DNA of 64,000 bases from Pedobacter segetis (GCF_016623585.1 NZ_JAEHFY010000002.1:1-64000), one strand, 5' to 3'. Counted from the first letter of the stretch, positions 1 through 7,941 are shown. A program made the numbers and translations. Notes: a model not told the origin generated them from the sequence alone.

Positions 1-261
1 ACCTTATGTTATGGTGATTAAATTTAAGAGTTAAGATGCAAGAAACAAGTATCAAGAAGCAAGAACATATTTAATAAAAATAATGAACTAATAAACCACA
101 ACGCAAAACACCAATGAACCAATGCCTAATGAACTAATAAACCACAACGCAAAACACCAATGAACCAATGCCTAATGAACTAAAAGACTGCAACGCAAAT
201 ACCAATGAACTAATGCCTAATGAACTAAAAAAGCCATTTTGTATGTACTAATAAACCATTT
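1..261. other. Intergenic region at window edge, repeat-rich
   Basis: I see no credible gene here. Bases 1-80 hold low-complexity text built on the words CAAGAAGCAAGAA and AAGATGCAAGAA, which recurs in other gaps of the window. Bases 81-235 are a tandem repeat listed separately. The next gene starts at 262. The upstream gene, if any, lies outside the window. Confidence 0.6.
81..235. repeat. Tandem repeat of about 46 bp, three copies and a partial fourth
   Basis: Copies begin at 81, 127 and 173, each with TAATGAACTA. The first two (81-126 and 127-172) are identical over 46 bases. The third (173-217) is diverged and one base shorter. A partial fourth starts at 218. The unit contains CCAATGAACCAATGCC. 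A related, diverged stretch reappears at about 650-680, over the start of the MobA-like gene. No protein or known mobile element explains the unit. Confidence 0.85.
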
Positions 262-537
262 ATGAAACCAATAATACAAATAGAATACTGCCCAAAATGT
301 GGTTGGATGTTGCGATCGGCATATATGGCGCAAGAGATATTGAATACTTTTGTAGATGAGATTAAAGGAGTAATGTTGGTTCCGAGTGAAACAGGAGGCA
401 AATTTACCATCAAAATAAATGAAGAATCAATTTTTGATAGGGCAAAAATGGATCGTTTTCCAGAAATTAAGGAGCTTAAAAAGCTGATAAGGGATGTGGT
501 CAATCCGGATAAAAGTTTAGGACATACAGATAGGTAA
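262..537 (+). CDS. SelT/SelW/SelH (Rdx) family thioredoxin-like protein, Cys form
   Basis: This is a 91-residue protein with an N-terminal Cys-x-x-Cys (residues 10-13, in EYCPKCGW) followed by a MAQEIL stretch, and a TGGKF segment near residues 45-49. Both are typical of the Rdx family, small thioredoxin-fold redox proteins related to selenoprotein W. The first motif position is Cys, so no selenocysteine insertion is implied. The length fits the family. It lies just upstream of a MobA-like gene and may be co-transcribed. The physiological partner is unknown. Family assignment is firm; the role is not. Confidence 0.85.
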   Translation: MKPIIQIEYCPKCGWMLRSAYMAQEILNTFVDEIKGVMLVPSETGGKFTIKINEESIFDRAKMDRFPEIKELKKLIRDVVNPDKSLGHTDR

Positions 538-664
538 TTGAATGTGAAGAGATAAACATCAAGAATTAATAACCAAGAATAAGGAGCTAAGAATCCAGAG
601 CCAAGAATCAAGAATTTACGGCATGGCAACTAAATACTAGCACTTAGCAAATACCAATAAACCA

Positions 665-1249
665 ATGCCTAATAAACTAAAAAACAATAACTTAAAAGGT
701 TTGATCCTCTGCGGTGGCGAGAGCAAAAGAGCGGGTACAGATAAAGGTTTGAAAACTGGCAATGGAACAACTTGGGTAAAATTGGTGGCCAATAAATTGG
801 AAAATTTAGGTCTAGATTATTTCGTTAGCATTAATTCTTCACAGATCGAAAAATATAAAAATGAAATAACTGAAAAACTATTTATCTTAGATGATTTAGA
901 TATTCTAGGGCCTTTAAGGGGCATTTTATCTGCGCACCAAAAATACCCGAAAAACAATTGGCTCATCTTGGCCTGTGATATGATAGATATGGATTTGCAA
1001 ACTATCCGTAGCTTAATCAATGAATTTCTATATACAGAAAAGCATGATTTTTATGTTTATAAAAACGAAGAATTTTACCAGCCTTTTTGTGGGATATATA
1101 CTGCTGATGGACTTTCTAAACTGTTAAAAAAATACTCAAATAAAGAACTGGATACTTTCAAATTGCAAAATGTCTTCAAAAACCATGATACCTTGGCTAT
1201 CCCGATTAATTTGAACGATCCATCTTTCAATAATTACAACCAACCCTAA
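665..1249 (+). CDS. mobA: Molybdenum cofactor guanylyltransferase-like protein (MobA family)
   Basis: A 194-residue nucleotidyltransferase of the MobA/GlmU-like fold. The nucleotide-binding signature LILCGGESKRAGTDKG occupies residues 13-28, and a LACDMI segment near residue 100 supplies the metal-binding Asp. MobA joins GMP from GTP to molybdopterin to make the guanine dinucleotide form of the molybdenum cofactor. Length matches MobA (about 190-200). The first eight codons read through sequence resembling the tandem repeat upstream, so the translation start may be recent or repeat-derived; the conserved region starts only at residue 11. Other mo-genes are not in the window. Confidence 0.8.
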   Translation: MPNKLKNNNLKGLILCGGESKRAGTDKGLKTGNGTTWVKLVANKLENLGLDYFVSINSSQIEKYKNEITEKLFILDDLDILGPLRGILSAHQKYPKNNWLILACDMIDMDLQTIRSLINEFLYTEKHDFYVYKNEEFYQPFCGIYTADGLSKLLKKYSNKELDTFKLQNVFKNHDTLAIPINLNDPSFNNYNQP

Positions 1250-1310
1250 AAAATATAAAACAAATTATGGCATAATTATTTCTGATTTTAATTTACCAAC
1301 AAATTAGATC

Positions 1311-1853
1311 ATGAAAGCAAATCAATTAAAATTTATGGTTATAGGCTTATTGGCATTCATTATTGGCTGCACAAACTCAAAACCATCGTCAACCACCCAA
1401 AAAAATCTCGATTCTGCAAACATTAAAAGAAATACTGATGATACTATTCAAAACCTACCATCAGTTGCAGAAAAAATCACCTCAATAAAGGCCGATATTA
1501 CAAAAATGAAATGGAATTTGATTTTCTTTTCTGGAATTAAGAATGAAACCGAGCCTTTTAAGAATGAAAAAGCTACCATTAAATTTAATAACGATGGAAC
1601 TTTTAATGCTAAATTTTGCAATAACATGTCAGGGAGTTATGTAATAGATGAAGAAAAGGGAGCCATCACACTTTCAAAAATAATAGCTACAAAAATGCTT
1701 TGCCAAGGAAATTTGATGAAGGCCGAAGATGGTTTAAAAGAAGGGACCTATCAAATGGATATTACTAAAGGTCGTTTATCATTAAATGCAAAAAACCGAT
1801 TTTTTACTTTTGATAGAGAAAGCACACCAACAGAAAACCCCATGGCCAATTAA
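1311..1853 (+). CDS. META domain (HslJ-like) lipoprotein
   Basis: A 180-residue lipoprotein. Residues 1-20 form a lipoprotein signal with a lipobox ending at Cys20 (IIGC). After a Ser/Thr/Asn-rich linker, a META domain starts near residue 64 (MKWNL) and shows the family landmarks: FNNDGTF, the CNNMSGSY turn and TKMLCQG. META domains occur in HslJ (heat-shock, novobiocin resistance in E. coli) and in many uncharacterised Bacteroidota lipoproteins. Probable location is the periplasmic face of a membrane. It stands alone, with its own upstream gap. The exact function is unknown. Confidence 0.8.
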   Translation: MKANQLKFMVIGLLAFIIGCTNSKPSSTTQKNLDSANIKRNTDDTIQNLPSVAEKITSIKADITKMKWNLIFFSGIKNETEPFKNEKATIKFNNDGTFNAKFCNNMSGSYVIDEEKGAITLSKIIATKMLCQGNLMKAEDGLKEGTYQMDITKGRLSLNAKNRFFTFDRESTPTENPMAN

Positions 1854-1871
1854 ATAGGCATCAAAAAAAAA

Positions 1872-2045
1872 TTATTGCGACTTTTTCTGATTATAAATAT
1901 TAGAAACCAAGCATATAATTAAAGATGCAAATAGCACCCAACAAACTATTAAAGGTATATATGAGTTCCAACTATCAATGAAATAATAGGCAACTATAAA
2001 AGAAATTGAGCATAATGCCACTAATAGATAAATTAATCTCATCAT
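1872..2045 (-). CDS. Small two-helix membrane protein, unknown
   Basis: An unbroken frame of 57 codons on the minus strand, beginning MMRLIYLLVALCS and ending NQKKSQ. It has two hydrophobic stretches, about residues 4-22 and 29-48, separated by a short polar turn (FIDSWNSY), and a basic C-terminus, so a small inner-membrane hairpin protein is plausible. It fills the otherwise empty gap between two genes. No family is recognised. There is no ribosome-binding site, as is usual in this phylum. The composition is coding-like, but the short length leaves real doubt. Confidence 0.45.
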   Translation of the reverse strand: MMRLIYLLVALCSISFIVAYYFIDSWNSYIPLIVCWVLFASLIICLVSNIYNQKKSQ

Positions 2046-2115
2046 TTTAAGAATGAAATCTAATTAAGCTTAAATTAAGCAAAAAAGAAAAAAAACGACG
2101 ATTTAGACTATTAAT

Positions 2116-3168
2116 TTAAGTTAAAGGTCTATTCCTTTGCCTTTTATTGGCATTTTTGGCTATCTGTAAAGAAAATTCTTTAGGGTTTAATTGAAAAGTG
2201 GCTTTAAATAACCTAGAAAAGTAACTTTTATTGGCAATCCCAATATTGTTGGCAATCTCGCTGATGTTAAGTTCGCCGATCATAATCTGTTCTTTGGCAT
2301 AGTCTAGCCTAATTTTATTGAGGTAATTATTTACCGTTAGGCCAAAATTGTACCTAAAACCCTCTTGCAATTTGGTGGGGTTGGTACCTACCTTGTTGGC
2401 TAGTTCTTTTATGGTTAAAGGTTTTGATAGCTCAGATTTTAATATCTGAACGGCTTTTTGTATCTGCACCAATTCAGATTTCCTTAGTATTTGCCTTTTA
2501 GGAATATCTTTTTTATCATCCTCATAATCAGATATTTGTATGCTCAAAATCTCGTTAGATTTGCCTTCTAAAAATAAAGACCGGGCAATTCCAGAGAACT
2601 TACTTGTTTTAATGGTATCAATACAATCAGACATTGCAAGGCTATAATTCCCTTGGTAAAAGAAAAGGTTGCGAGCCGTTAAATCTTTAAAAAGCTTTTT
2701 AAGGCCAACATCAAGGATATTTAAGTCGCAATCTATTTTTGTTTTAAATTCTTTGCGGCTAATTTCCAAACTATTCAAATGGATGTTTTCATTTTTAGGG
2801 AAAATTAGGATGTGCCCGTTCTGCTGGGTGCTTGCAACAATGATATTTTGGAATTGCTCTATCTGGTGTAAAACATCATGCTCTTCAAATTTATGCTTCA
2901 CAGATCCTTTAGAACAATAAATAAATTTTAAAGGATGTATGCTGTTAACGTTAAAGTGTATTTTTAGAGCTTCTTTTAAAGTACAGTTGTATTCTATTAA
3001 ACCAAAGCCGTTTAAAAAATTAATCCCTCTAATAGAGCCCTCTCCGTATATTTCGGGGATATTTAATATGTACTCGTTGCATCTATTAAAATAAGTAGTG
3101 TCTAAAGCCTCTGCAATATTAGCGATAACATCTTTTAATGGGAGCGATTTTACAAAAATCTCGTTCAT
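2116..3168 (-). CDS. AraC family transcriptional regulator
   Basis: A 350-residue protein with a C-terminal AraC/XylS DNA-binding domain from about residue 235. It contains two helix-turn-helix units: LTIKELANKVGTNPTKLQ, and then ISEIANNIGIANKSYFSRLF. The pattern YFSRLFKATFQLNPKEF is the classic family signature. The N-terminal 230 residues are a poorly conserved sensor region without a recognised ligand motif. It is a monocistronic minus-strand gene, divergent from the helicase gene, with which it shares the gap 3169-3438. The regulated genes cannot be told from the sequence. Confidence 0.9.
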   Translation of the reverse strand: MNEIFVKSLPLKDVIANIAEALDTTYFNRCNEYILNIPEIYGEGSIRGINFLNGFGLIEYNCTLKEALKIHFNVNSIHPLKFIYCSKGSVKHKFEEHDVLHQIEQFQNIIVASTQQNGHILIFPKNENIHLNSLEISRKEFKTKIDCDLNILDVGLKKLFKDLTARNLFFYQGNYSLAMSDCIDTIKTSKFSGIARSLFLEGKSNEILSIQISDYEDDKKDIPKRQILRKSELVQIQKAVQILKSELSKPLTIKELANKVGTNPTKLQEGFRYNFGLTVNNYLNKIRLDYAKEQIMIGELNISEIANNIGIANKSYFSRLFKATFQLNPKEFSLQIAKNANKRQRNRPLT

Positions 3169-3438
3169 TCAAGTATAATAAAACAAATTGAATTTTATGG
3201 TTCTTCCTTAAATTTTTATCGAAATTATAAAATACTTATGAAATAAAACCTGCCTTTTCTTTAGTGTTATTTTTATATTCATTTAAGTTAAAAAATAGCT
3301 TTTTATAAATTAAAACAACTTTAATTATCAACTCGGTACTGTTTTACAAGATTATTGCAACCTTATATGATGTTGGTTTACAAGAGGATTGAAATAAATG
3401 TTTTATATTTGCTATCCTACGCTTAAAAATAATAATAT
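3169..3438. promoter_or_regulatory. Divergent promoter region, AraC regulator / DEAD-box helicase
   Basis: This 270-bp gap separates two divergent genes and must hold both promoters. On the plus strand TATATTTG at 3404-3411 matches the Bacteroidota -7 box and lies 28 bases before the helicase start; no TTG is present at the ideal 19-21 base spacing. No terminator, repeat or further gene is seen. Confidence 0.45.
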
Positions 3439-4644
3439 TTGAAATTCCAAGATTTTAATTTCGTCTCCCAATTGCAAGAGGGTTTAGACACTATGGGTTT
3501 TACAAAACCAACCCCAATCCAACAAGAAGCAATTCCGCATATTTTAGCAAATAAAGATCTAATAGCTTGTGCGCAAACGGGTACGGGTAAAACCGCGTCC
3601 TATTTATTGCCGCTGCTACATAAGATACAAGAGGCAGGTATTTCCCATACAGATACCGTTATATTATCCCCAACTAGAGAATTGGCTATGCAAATTGATC
3701 AGCAAATAATGGGGCTAGCCTATTTTACAGGTTGCACTTCAATTGCAGTTTATGGCGGTGGCGATGGTTTTAGTTATGAACAGCAAAAACGTTCATTAAC
3801 CGATGGAGTAAACATTGTGGTAGCAACACCAGGGCGTTTGATCGCACATTTAACATCCGGAACAGTGAATTTGAAAAAAGTAAAGCATTTGGTTTTGGAT
3901 GAAGCCGATAGGATGTTGGACATGGGCTTTTATGATGATATTGTGCGCATCATCAGTTATTTACCTGCTAAAAGGCAAAACTTGCTTTTTTCGGCAACCA
4001 TGCCTCCCAAGATAAGGTCTTTATCAAAAAAAATACTGCATAACCCCGTAGAGGTTAATATTGCGATTTCACAGCCCTCCGAAGGGATTTTACAACAGGC
4101 TTATCTGGCCTTCGATGATCAAAAAATGGCTTTGCTAAAGCTGATACTATCCAATAAATCTTTTAAAAGCGTGATCGTTTTTGCATCGAGAAAAGAAACA
4201 GTCAAAAAATTGAATTCGGCTTTAAACCGGGCTAATATTTCCTCAGAAGCCTTTCACTCCGATTTGGAACAAGAGGATAGGGAAGATATTATGGTAAGGT
4301 TTAGGGGGAAAAGCTTACCAATTTTGGTAGGTACAGATGTGATTTCTAGAGGGATTGATGTTGTGGGGATAGATCTAGTGGTAAATTATGATGTGCCGCC
4401 GGATCCAGAAGATTACATCCACCGCATCGGGAGAACCGCAAGGGCAGAAACAACAGGTACGGCCATTACTTTCATCAACGATAAAGACCAACAAAAATTT
4501 GCAAGGATAGAAACCCTGATAGCCAAAGAAATCCCAAAGCTGCCATTGCCAGAAGGTTTTGGAGATGCCCCTGTTTATAATCCAAAAGCAAAAAAAGCTT
4601 TTAACCCTAAATGGAAAAATAAGAATTTTAGAAAGAAAGCCTAA
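3439..4644 (+). CDS. DEAD-box ATP-dependent RNA helicase
   Basis: A 401-residue helicase with all core motifs: a Q-motif region (FTKPTPIQ, residues 21-28), motif I AQTGTGKT (45-52), PTREL, DEAD in VLDEADRMLDMGF, motif III SAT, and the C-terminal HRIGRTAR. It is an RhlE-like RNA unwinding enzyme, probably used in ribosome assembly or mRNA turnover, with a short lysine-rich tail that may bind RNA. The start is TTG at 3439; this gives the usual N-terminus MKFQDFNF and no better ATG precedes the Q-motif. Its stop overlaps the stop of the convergent thioesterase gene by four bases. Confidence 0.95.
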   Translation: MKFQDFNFVSQLQEGLDTMGFTKPTPIQQEAIPHILANKDLIACAQTGTGKTASYLLPLLHKIQEAGISHTDTVILSPTRELAMQIDQQIMGLAYFTGCTSIAVYGGGDGFSYEQQKRSLTDGVNIVVATPGRLIAHLTSGTVNLKKVKHLVLDEADRMLDMGFYDDIVRIISYLPAKRQNLLFSATMPPKIRSLSKKILHNPVEVNIAISQPSEGILQQAYLAFDDQKMALLKLILSNKSFKSVIVFASRKETVKKLNSALNRANISSEAFHSDLEQEDREDIMVRFRGKSLPILVGTDVISRGIDVVGIDLVVNYDVPPDPEDYIHRIGRTARAETTGTAITFINDKDQQKFARIETLIAKEIPKLPLPEGFGDAPVYNPKAKKAFNPKWKNKNFRKKA

Positions 4645-5054
4645 TCTTTAAACCTATCGGCAGAATAAGTGATTTTTGTTTTGCCATGTGGTATAGGGTT
4701 AAACTCTTTATCTATATTTACGAACACGATCTTATCGATGGTTAAAATACTCTGACGCGTGATCTTATTTCTTACCTCGCAAAATAACGTAAGCGAGGTT
4801 GTACCAAATTTTGTGGCAATGATCCCCATCTCTATAATATCCCCTAATATTGCCGAACTCAAGAAATTGATTTCAGACATATATTTGGTAACCACCCTTT
4901 TATTGTCTAATTGGCAAATGGCATAAATTGCGGCCTCCTCATCAATCCATTTTAATAAACTTCCGCCAAATAAAGTTCCATTGGGGTTTAAATCTTCTGG
5001 CTTAACCCATTTTCTGGTATGGAAATTCATTTTTTCTTTAATATCCTCAGTCAT
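4641..5054 (-). CDS. Acyl-CoA thioesterase, hotdog fold (YciA-like)
   Basis: A 137-residue single hotdog-domain protein. The segment NPNGTLFGGSLLKWIDEEA (about residues 23-41) is the core helix and active-site region of YciA/BACH-type acyl-CoA hydrolases; the Asp in WIDEEA is the usual catalytic acid. Such enzymes cleave acyl-CoA to free acid and CoA. Length is typical for a stand-alone unit, which normally assembles as a hexamer. It converges tail-to-tail with the helicase (stops overlap). Substrate chain length cannot be read from the sequence. Confidence 0.88.
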   Translation of the reverse strand: MTEDIKEKMNFHTRKWVKPEDLNPNGTLFGGSLLKWIDEEAAIYAICQLDNKRVVTKYMSEINFLSSAILGDIIEMGIIATKFGTTSLTLFCEVRNKITRQSILTIDKIVFVNIDKEFNPIPHGKTKITYSADRFKD

Positions 5055-5137
5055 TTTAATTTCGATTTTTATGGTACAAATATCTTAAATTATCACAAAC
5101 AAAATTTCGGATTAAGCATTTAACGGCATAATGGGCG

Positions 5138-5685
5138 CATAAAAGAGTAAAGTAACCATAATAGGTGCTGGTATAGCTGGCTTAATGGCGGCAAAAGTTT
5201 TAAATGAAGCGGGTTTTAGAGTTTTAGTTTTGGAAGGTTTTGATCGTATTGGAGGTAGGGCAACCACCACCAACAAAGAGGGTTATTTGCTTGATCGCGG
5301 CTTCTAAGTATTATTGGGCAATTATCCTTTGGCAAAAGAACTGTTAAACTATAAAAGTTTAAACTTAAAAGCCTTTGATCCTGGGGCCAAAATTTTATAT
5401 CAATAAAAATATACCATGTTTTAGATCCCCTAAGAAAACCCTTGAGTTTGTTTAATACAGTATTATCGCCAATAGGTTCTTTTGCCGATAAGTTGTTGAT
5501 GTTTAGGCCTAAGATAAGGCTAAGGTTTAAAACTATAGAACAGGTTTTTGATGAAGATGAGCAAACCACCATCAGCTAATTGTTAAAGCTAGGCTTTGAT
5601 GATAAAATGATCGATCGGTTCTTTATCCCCTTTTTAGGCGGCATTTTTTTAGAGAAAGAGAGAATTAACCACCTCAAGCAGGGTG
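5138..5685 (+). pseudogene. FAD-dependent oxidoreductase (CrtI/amine-oxidase-like) pseudogene, 5' part
   Basis: Frame by frame this stretch reads as the N-terminal half of a phytoene-desaturase-like FAD oxidoreductase. It shows the Rossmann motif IIGAGIAGLMAA near 5156, GGRATTT, DRGF-VLLGNYPLAKELL, SPIGSFADKL and DRFFIPFLGGIFLEKE. It is broken by in-frame TAA codons at 5305-5307, 5404-5406 and 5577-5579, a frameshift near 5420 and another in the GA run at 5651-5664, and it has no good start codon. The last intact words are TTSSRV, ending exactly at base 5685, where the restriction-modification insert begins. The gene resumes at 7942. Confidence 0.85.
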
Positions 5686-5794
5686 TTATGCCCAATGCTA
5701 CTAGCGGTCTTACTAAAACGAACTGACAGACAAAACCCAACGACTTTACCAAAACTATTAGTAAATTTGAAACTGAAATTAGATATAGAAATTT

Positions 5795-6868
5795 ATGGAC
5801 ATACAAAAAGTAGGGCTATTCGGAATTAAGCATTCAAACAGGGATTTTACTCAAGCAGACACTTGGGGCAAAAACCAGTTTAATTCTTCGTTTCCTGCTG
5901 GTTTGACTAACTTTCTTGCTTCAAAAAAATTAGAAAACGTTTATATTTGTCTTGATAAAGACCTCAAAATTGAACATCAAAAAATCTCGGCAGAACAACT
6001 TTACGGAATAGACTCAACTTCTGAAGATTTGTTTTTCTCTTTTGAAAGTCAATACACACCATACCAACAATTGGTTATAGGTACTTTACCGAGAGTGGAT
6101 TTAGTTACTCAATCACGAAATAGTGGACAGGTTTTACGACCTATTGAAGTAAAGCTAACTGCATTGCCCGATAATTCTACTTACAATTTAAGTGAAGAAT
6201 ATTATGGTTGCGAAATAGTAATAAGATCAGACACAATCGTGTATCTGGCTTGTAGTATTGCCTCAAATTTCAAAGACAAACAAAAGCAACTTTCCAAATT
6301 AATCGGGAATAAATTTGACAATATAACAGACTGGGCAGACGGAACAGCGGTTTGGGCGCATATAACTGAAATGATTGTAACTATTGACAAAATCATTCTT
6401 TCGGTCTTAGAAAAACAAGAACCTATTTTATTACAACCAATATGGAAAACAAACGGAAAATCACCAAAACTTTCTGATAATTGTTTGGATGCTTTTGTTT
6501 GGAGTAATATCGCTTTTACTCAGTTTTTTGTTGATGTGGCAAGAGGCGAACTATCATCTAACAATAAAATTACAAGACAAATAAGAACCATTATTTGGTT
6601 ATTCAAAATGCTTTATGATTTTGCCAAAAACGGACAAATAAACCATCATAAAATCATTGACGAACTTTCTTACAATACCAAAAACGATAAAGCATTTGCG
6701 GTAAGCGGACGTGTTACGCACCGCTACATGACTTGTGCAGAACTCACAAAACCAAGAATTGAGAAAAAGGACATCAAGAAAATTATCCTTGGTGGAGGAC
6801 AGAATTTACTTAGTCCCGAAAGACGATTTGATGCTATTATTTTTAACTCACCTGAATTATTTAGCTAA
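5795..6868 (+). CDS. Type II restriction endonuclease, HindVP family
   Basis: A 357-residue protein resembling the HindVP family of type II endonucleases: the N-terminus VGLFGIKHSNRDF, then FESQYTPYQQLVIGTLPRVD and IEVKLTALPDNST. The last two fit a PD-(D/E)xK nuclease core, with candidate metal ligands Asp102, Glu118 and Lys120. Known relatives cut GRCGYC; that specificity here is only inferred from the family. The gene is full length and intact, unlike the pseudogene around it. Its stop overlaps the methyltransferase start by one base (TAATG), so both are translated from one message. No controller protein gene accompanies them. Confidence 0.85.
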   Translation: MDIQKVGLFGIKHSNRDFTQADTWGKNQFNSSFPAGLTNFLASKKLENVYICLDKDLKIEHQKISAEQLYGIDSTSEDLFFSFESQYTPYQQLVIGTLPRVDLVTQSRNSGQVLRPIEVKLTALPDNSTYNLSEEYYGCEIVIRSDTIVYLACSIASNFKDKQKQLSKLIGNKFDNITDWADGTAVWAHITEMIVTIDKIILSVLEKQEPILLQPIWKTNGKSPKLSDNCLDAFVWSNIAFTQFFVDVARGELSSNNKITRQIRTIIWLFKMLYDFAKNGQINHHKIIDELSYNTKNDKAFAVSGRVTHRYMTCAELTKPRIEKKDIKKIILGGGQNLLSPERRFDAIIFNSPELFS

Positions 6869-7812
6869 TGGAAACAGTAGATTTATTTTCGGGTTGTGGT
6901 GGTTTATCACTTGGATTTCAAAATGCAGGATTTAAAATTCTAGCTGCTTTTGACAATTGGGAGCCAGCCGTAAAAGTATATAAAGAAAATTTTGACCATC
7001 CTATTTACGACACAGATTTAGGTTGTAAAGAAGAACTTGAATTTGTAAAAAGCTTTAAACCCCAAATGATAATTGGCGGTCCACCTTGCCAAGATTTTTC
7101 AAGTGCTGGAAAGCGTGACGAAACCTTAGGGAGAGCAGATCTAACTATATCATTTGCAAACATAGTTTCAGAAGCAAAACCAGAATGGTTTGTAATGGAA
7201 AATGTGGAAAGAATTACAAAAAGTAGTATTCTTAAAGAAGCATTACAAATTTTCAAGAAAGCGGGTTATGGTATTTCTTATCAAGTTTTAGATGCTAGCT
7301 TTTGTGGTGTTCCTCAATCAAGAAAACGCTTTTTCTTGATCGGACATAAATATTCGCAAGACAATTTTTTAAATCCATATTTTTCTAAAAAACAAACTAC
7401 AAAACCAACGACTTTGTTTGATTATTTTGGTAATTCGTTAGGTCTTGAATATTATTACAGACATCCGAGAAGCTATGCAAGGCGTGGTATTTTCAGTATT
7501 TATGAACCAAGTCCAACAATACGCGGTGTAAACCGACCTATTCCAAAAGGCTACACAAAACACGAAGGCGACCCAGTAGAAATTACGGAAGATTTAAGAC
7601 CTTTAACAACAAAGGAAAGAAGTCTAATACAGACTTTTCCAGAGGATTTTGTTTTCAATGGAACAAAAACAGACCTTGAACAAATTATTGGTAATGCTGT
7701 ACCTGTGAAATTGGGAGAGTTTGTAGCAAATTGTATTAACGATTACATCATCGACAAACAACAAAACAAACAGATTTCAATCGGACAATTGGAATTAATA
7801 TACGAAAACTAA
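6868..7812 (+). CDS. DNA (cytosine-5)-methyltransferase, partner of the HindVP-like nuclease
   Basis: A 314-residue C5-cytosine methyltransferase with all main motifs in order. Motif I is VDLFSGCGGLSLGF (residues 4-17). Motif IV is GGPPCQDFSSAG with catalytic Cys74. Motif VI is ENVERI (111-116), motif VIII QSRKRFFLIG (150-159), motif IX RPLTTKERSLIQTFP, and motif X IGNAVP near residue 283. The target-recognition region lies between VIII and IX, about residues 165-240. It transfers a methyl group from S-adenosylmethionine to C5 of cytosine and protects host DNA from the linked nuclease. The stop at 7810-7812 is 11 bases before the attC-like site. Confidence 0.95.
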   Translation: METVDLFSGCGGLSLGFQNAGFKILAAFDNWEPAVKVYKENFDHPIYDTDLGCKEELEFVKSFKPQMIIGGPPCQDFSSAGKRDETLGRADLTISFANIVSEAKPEWFVMENVERITKSSILKEALQIFKKAGYGISYQVLDASFCGVPQSRKRFFLIGHKYSQDNFLNPYFSKKQTTKPTTLFDYFGNSLGLEYYYRHPRSYARRGIFSIYEPSPTIRGVNRPIPKGYTKHEGDPVEITEDLRPLTTKERSLIQTFPEDFVFNGTKTDLEQIIGNAVPVKLGEFVANCINDYIIDKQQNKQISIGQLELIYEN

Positions 7813-7823
7813 AACAGAACTGT

Positions 7824-7941
7824 GCATAACAAATTATTGGCGTAATAGCCGTTGAATGGATTCTATTAAGCATTTGTACAAAGCTGAACGGTAGTAATTC
7901 TACTGAACTTTTATACTGAAAATCCGCCAATACCCAAACCG
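7824..7941 (+). other. attC-like recombination site (with 5686-5691)
   Basis: The outer box GCATAAC is at 7824-7830. An inner pair TATTGGCG (7835-7842) and CGCCAATA (7925-7932) is perfectly complementary, and the partner outer box GTTATGC forms from G7941 plus TTATGC at 5686-5691 in the circular form. The middle contains partly complementary CCGTT and AACGG. The total length of about 124 nt falls within the known attC range. The crossover point is G|TT. What is unproven is that an integron integrase can use it. Confidence 0.6.

Larger units (their letters stand above)
5686..7941 (+). mobile_element. Restriction-modification gene cassette with attC-like end, inserted in a pseudogene
   Basis: The two halves of the oxidoreductase join perfectly if bases 5686-7941 are removed: TTSSRV before and FNFVFKMFGEGDA after, meeting at G|TT. 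There is no target duplication and no terminal inverted repeat, which argues against a transposon. The insert starts with TTATGC. Joining its ends in a circle makes GTTATGC, the exact complement of GCATAAC at 7824-7830, just after the last stop codon. Inside these lies an 8-bp inverted repeat (7835-7842 and 7925-7932). Compact genes all in one direction followed by such a site, with crossover between G and TT, are what integron integrases produce. No integrase gene is in the window. Confidence 0.7.

Noticed and set aside
225-629. A 134-codon antisense frame over the SelW-like gene
   Set aside because: It lies opposite a gene with a clear family motif, has no family resemblance of its own and looks like a chance hydrophobic frame.
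5216-5806. Minus-strand frames opposite the oxidoreductase remnant
   Set aside because: They match no family; the plus-strand remnant explains the sequence, including the way the frames end.
5686-7941. A transposon or integrative element with GCATAAC/TTATGC as terminal repeats
   Set aside because: GCATAAC is 118 bases inside the right end, not at it; there is no target duplication and no transposase. The attC reading fits better.
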